Positions 16,437 to 18,429 of a stretch of 18,429 nt of DNA are shown in pieces (within the stretch, counting starts at the first letter, position 1; every line of letters starts with the position of its first letter). Below the pieces are notes generated by a model, which saw nothing but the letters and a program-made list of their open reading frames with translations, did not search any database and was not told the DNA's origin. The translations under genes and the position numbers were made by a program. Location: the NCBI GenBank assembly GCA_038227745.1, contig JBBRPS010000088.1, forward strand, positions 1 through 18,429, given 5' to 3'. This DNA comes from DASPXY01 sp038227745. Its GTDB lineage: Bacteria; Planctomycetota; Planctomycetia; Gemmatales; Gemmataceae.

Positions 16437-17078
16437 TCAATCGCCCCAGTCGCGCCGCCGGCGGCGCTGGTAATCATCCCCATCTTCATAGCGGTCGCGG
16501 TCGTAACCGTCGCGGTCGTAGTCGCCGAGGCCTGCGTGGCCGGAAAAGGCAGCCGACACGCCGGGTAACAGCATCATGATGAGGAGCAGGATCGCATAAA
16601 CGATGAAGACCGTCGCCACGAGCACATTCCAGACGGTACCGGCGGTCTGGTCGCCGGAATTGCCGGGGCCAGGGCCGAACGCCGCCGCGAAGTTCTGCTG
16701 CACCCGCTGTATGCCCGGCAGGACGTAGGCGAGCTGGAAGATGAGCAACCCGATCTGGCTCAGGACCATCACGATGCTGTAGAGGATCGACAGCACTCGG
16801 GCCCAGCCTTGCATGTTCAGCAGGCCGATGCCCGCCAGGATGAGCATCGCGGCCATCAGGATGCCGAGGATCAGGCTCGCGGTCGTGACCGCGGGGTAAG
16901 CCGGCATTTCGCGCTTCATCGCATCCCAGATCTCGAAAACCGGGTTCCCGAAGCCGGACTGGTTGGCCATGAACAAAAAGACCAGCCCCAGACAGGTCAC
17001 GCACAGCAGGGACAGCGATCCGAAGACGATGTTCAGAATCCCCATCACGGTGACCGCGGTGGGACGTCGGCGAGGCAT
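16437..17078 (-). CDS. four-helix membrane protein with R5-DWG tail (paralogue 1)
   Basis: A 213-aa membrane protein, the upstream member of the tandem pair. Four predicted helices lie near 11-37, 65-87, 94-120 and 149-176, again ending LLIMMLLPGVSAAF. The tail is Asp/Tyr/Arg-rich (DYDRDGYDRDRYEDGDDYQ), then RRRRRDWGD. I chose ATG 17078 because the same MxRxRPTAVTVMG start and GAGGGTCCACC leader occur in the paralogue; the frame to 17156 has no support. The first ~97 bp including the leader (17001-17097 against 16281-16377) are almost identical between copies, while the 3' parts have diverged. The 78-nt gap between the genes suggests one transcript. Function unknown. Confidence 0.8.
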   Translation of the reverse strand: MPRRRPTAVTVMGILNIVFGSLSLLCVTCLGLVFLFMANQSGFGNPVFEIWDAMKREMPAYPAVTTASLILGILMAAMLILAGIGLLNMQGWARVLSILYSIVMVLSQIGLLIFQLAYVLPGIQRVQQNFAAAFGPGPGNSGDQTAGTVWNVLVATVFIVYAILLLIMMLLPGVSAAFSGHAGLGDYDRDGYDRDRYEDGDDYQRRRRRDWGD

Positions 17079-17138
17079 GGTGGACCCTCGTGTCAGTCGC
17101 AGGACGTTCACGGCGACGGGTACAAGCTTCTCGGCCCC

Positions 17139-17166
17139 AAGCCCACGGGTGGCCACCCGTGGGCTT
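17139..17166. repeat. perfect 28-bp palindrome
   Basis: AAGCCCACGGGTGG (17139-17152) is followed directly by its reverse complement (17153-17166). It lies 21 nt beyond the stop of the minus-strand leucine-rich-repeat gene, before the membrane-protein pair, where it could end transcription. It shares its outer AAGCCCA/TGGGCTT and its 28-nt length with the palindrome inside the sulfite reductase gene. Confidence 0.8.
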
Positions 17167-17187
17167 TCTAAACGATTGACGGCCCCC

Positions 17188-18090
17188 TCAATTGTGAACC
17201 CGTACCCCGAGATCCTTGAGCGCCTTGATCTCGCCGGTCTTCGCGGCCTCGCTCAGCGGGTTGCCCGACAGGTACAGCCGCAGGTACGGCGCGAAGCGCT
17301 TGGCGCCCTCGGCGTCCGCCTTGCACATGCCCACCAGCGGCTTCAGGTCGGTGATCTTGTTGCGGTCGAGCATCAGCAGGCTCAATTCCGTCTGCTTCGT
17401 CAACGGCGCCAGATCGCCGATCTGGTTATCGGCCAGGTCGAGGGTCATCAGCTTGTTCACCTTCGCCAGCGGGCCGAGGTCCTTGACCTGGTTGCGGCCC
17501 AGCGACAGCGACGACAGCCGCGTCAGGCTGCCCAGGGGGGCGATGTCGGCGATCTTGTTCCCGCCCAGGTAGAGCGACGACAGGCTGGTCAGGCCGGCCA
17601 GGGGATCGACCTTCGCGACCGCGTTGTTCGACAGTTCCAGGTACTGGAGCCTGGTCAGGCCGCCCAGGGGGGCGACGTCGCCGATCTTGTTGCCCGCCAG
17701 GTCGAGCGATTGCAGGTTCGTCAGGTCCTTGAGGGGCTTGAGGTCCGCGACCTGGTTCTGCGACAGCTTGAGCTGCGCCAGGTTCTTGCACTTCTCCAGG
17801 CCTTCGAGGCTGGCGATGCCCTTCTTGTCCGCCTCAAGGATGTAGACGTTGTTCAGCTTTTGCTCGGTCAGCTCGGCCGTCGGCTCGTGGAGGACCATGC
17901 GGACGGCGGCCTCGAGGTTCTTGTCGGGGAAAGGACTCTTGGGAGCGGCCTTGGGCGCCTCTTTCCCCTTGGGGGCCTCCTTCTTGGCCCCCTTCGGGTC
18001 GTCCTTCTTCGCCCCCTTCTGAGCGGCGGCCGGCAGGGAGAGCGCGGCGAGTCCAATGAGGATGAATGTTGCAATCAGAAGCTTCTTCAT
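17188..18090 (-). CDS. secreted leucine-rich-repeat protein
   Basis: A 300-aa protein. Residues 1-23 are a typical signal peptide (MKKLLIATFILIGLAALSLP then AAA), with cleavage probably before QKG. A Lys/Pro/Ala-rich linker (24-53) follows, then a short cap (PFPDKNLEAAVRMVL) resembling the start of internalin-like proteins. At least seven 22-residue leucine-rich repeats run from about 96 to 251, with consensus L-x-x-L-T-x-L-x-x-L-x-L-x-x-N-x-I-x-D-I/L-x-P. The last repeat is interrupted by about 15 residues (CKADAEGAKRFAPYL) before LRLYLSGNPLS. It is probably periplasmic or exported and a binding protein; the partner is unknown. The start ATG has GAGGGG upstream. The nearest neighbours are the membrane-protein pair, but a palindrome separates them. 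Confidence 0.9.
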   Translation of the reverse strand: MKKLLIATFILIGLAALSLPAAAQKGAKKDDPKGAKKEAPKGKEAPKAAPKSPFPDKNLEAAVRMVLHEPTAELTEQKLNNVYILEADKKGIASLEGLEKCKNLAQLKLSQNQVADLKPLKDLTNLQSLDLAGNKIGDVAPLGGLTRLQYLELSNNAVAKVDPLAGLTSLSSLYLGGNKIADIAPLGSLTRLSSLSLGRNQVKDLGPLAKVNKLMTLDLADNQIGDLAPLTKQTELSLLMLDRNKITDLKPLVGMCKADAEGAKRFAPYLRLYLSGNPLSEAAKTGEIKALKDLGVRVHN

Positions 18091-18289
18091 GGTGGGCCCC
18101 TCTGGCGAGCGGCGTGGCCTTCATCCTCCCCTCTCCCCGCTGGGGGGAGGAGAGCGATGCACGTCGCTCGCGGTTGTTCTAACCTACCGGCAGGCGAGAG
18201 CAGGTTGCGGCCGTTCGCCCCGCAGCGCTGCAACCATCCGCAAACCGCTCGAATACCCAGCCCGGCTCGATCTCTTCCGGCTCCCATCC

Positions 18290-18316
18290 TACTGGGTCCC
18301 GCATGGCTAAAGCGCG
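18290..18316 (-). repeat. 27-bp dispersed repeat, copy 2
   Basis: On the minus strand this reads CGCGCTTT, A, GCCATGCGGGACCCAGTA, 26/27 identical to 2213-2239. As with copy 1, it points toward a downstream gene for a protein with a signal sequence, here the leucine-rich-repeat gene about 200 nt away. Confidence 0.8.
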
Positions 18317-18367
18317 TTCGTTCAGCCCGCATTGCAGAAGGTGGCAGCCGGGGGCGTGCTTTGGAGT

Positions 18368-18384
18368 GCGGCGCTCGGCGCCGC
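18368..18384 (+). terminator. hairpin followed by a T-rich tract
   Basis: GCGGCGC (18368-18374) and GCGCCGC (18378-18384) pair around TCG, followed by TTTCCCTCTTTCTTTAG. On the plus strand this looks like a terminator, but no plus-strand gene in the window ends nearby. It may serve a gene beyond the edge on another layout, or be another dispersed repeat. Confidence 0.35.
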
Positions 18385-18429
18385 TTTCCCTCTTTCTTTA
18401 GCGCCTCCCGCGTGGGGGCCAGGGAAAGA

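Larger units (their letters stand above)
18091..18429. other. repeat-rich intergenic region at the window edge
   Basis: No gene is supported. It holds an imperfect C/G-rich hairpin (about 18126-18154), a small stem GAGCGA/TCGCTC just after it, the second copy of the 27-bp dispersed repeat (18290-18316), and the hairpin at 18368-18384. The promoter of the leucine-rich-repeat gene must lie here on the minus strand, but I see no convincing boxes. Confidence 0.5.

Noticed and set aside
17230..17780. 66-bp periodic DNA as a tandem repeat array or CRISPR
   Set aside because: The period is the 22-residue leucine-rich repeat within a coding gene; units are diverged and in frame.

Overview
The window is high-GC bacterial DNA with dense, mostly short-spaced genes on both strands. 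Several features point to a planctomycete, probably a large-genome member of the Gemmatales. These are the divergent EF-Ts (CES-P in place of the usual TDFVA contact loop), a DUF4058 protein, secretion-type ATPase and leucine-rich-repeat proteins of the style common in that phylum, a small WDEFWKDLRGDN-type lipoprotein, and intergenic regions rich in palindromic repeats. This assignment is inference from protein style, not from a database search.

Layout. 1-2100: a sigma70-like promoter, rpsB and tsf (ribosomal protein S2 and EF-Ts), with a heptamer-built inverted repeat between them and a strong hairpin terminator after tsf. 2140-4562: a small lipoprotein gene (+) converging on a minus-strand pair, an aldose epimerase followed by an RsmC/RlmG-like methyltransferase. 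4644-6685: two co-directional oxidoreductase genes (Ldh2/malate-lactate dehydrogenase family, then a D-2-hydroxyacid dehydrogenase), divergent from the epimerase. 6686-7231: a conserved-looking protein of unknown function on the minus strand, meeting the dehydrogenase stop codon to stop codon. 7612-9999: a ferredoxin-type sulfite reductase with an unusual C-terminal extension made of a low-complexity linker and two related repeats. 10045-10692: the 3' half of a homoserine dehydrogenase gene, with the NAD-binding half missing. 10754-11518: a DUF4058 gene. 11574-12779 (-): an RlmI-like rRNA methyltransferase. 13018-14627: a STAS-domain protein overlapping by 4 nt a GspE/PilB-type ATPase. 14716-15591 (-): folD. 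15732-17078 (-): a tandem pair of four-helix membrane-protein paralogues ending in a poly-Arg DWG tail. 17188-18090 (-): a secreted leucine-rich-repeat protein.

How the genes relate. rpsB-tsf is the classic translation operon, and the two rRNA-type methyltransferases and folD are housekeeping. Sulfite reductase together with the homoserine dehydrogenase remnant would fit sulfur amino-acid synthesis, but the remnant cannot be an active enzyme as it stands. The epimerase and the two dehydrogenases look like sugar or 2-hydroxyacid metabolism. The most unusual material is the repeat-tailed sulfite reductase, which also carries a 28-nt palindrome of a type found elsewhere in the window; the amputated homoserine dehydrogenase behind it; the STAS-ATPase pair; the duplicated R5-DWG membrane proteins; and several families of palindromic or dispersed repeats, two of which supply or overlap stop codons. 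No mobile element with a transposase, tRNA, rRNA or CRISPR array was seen.
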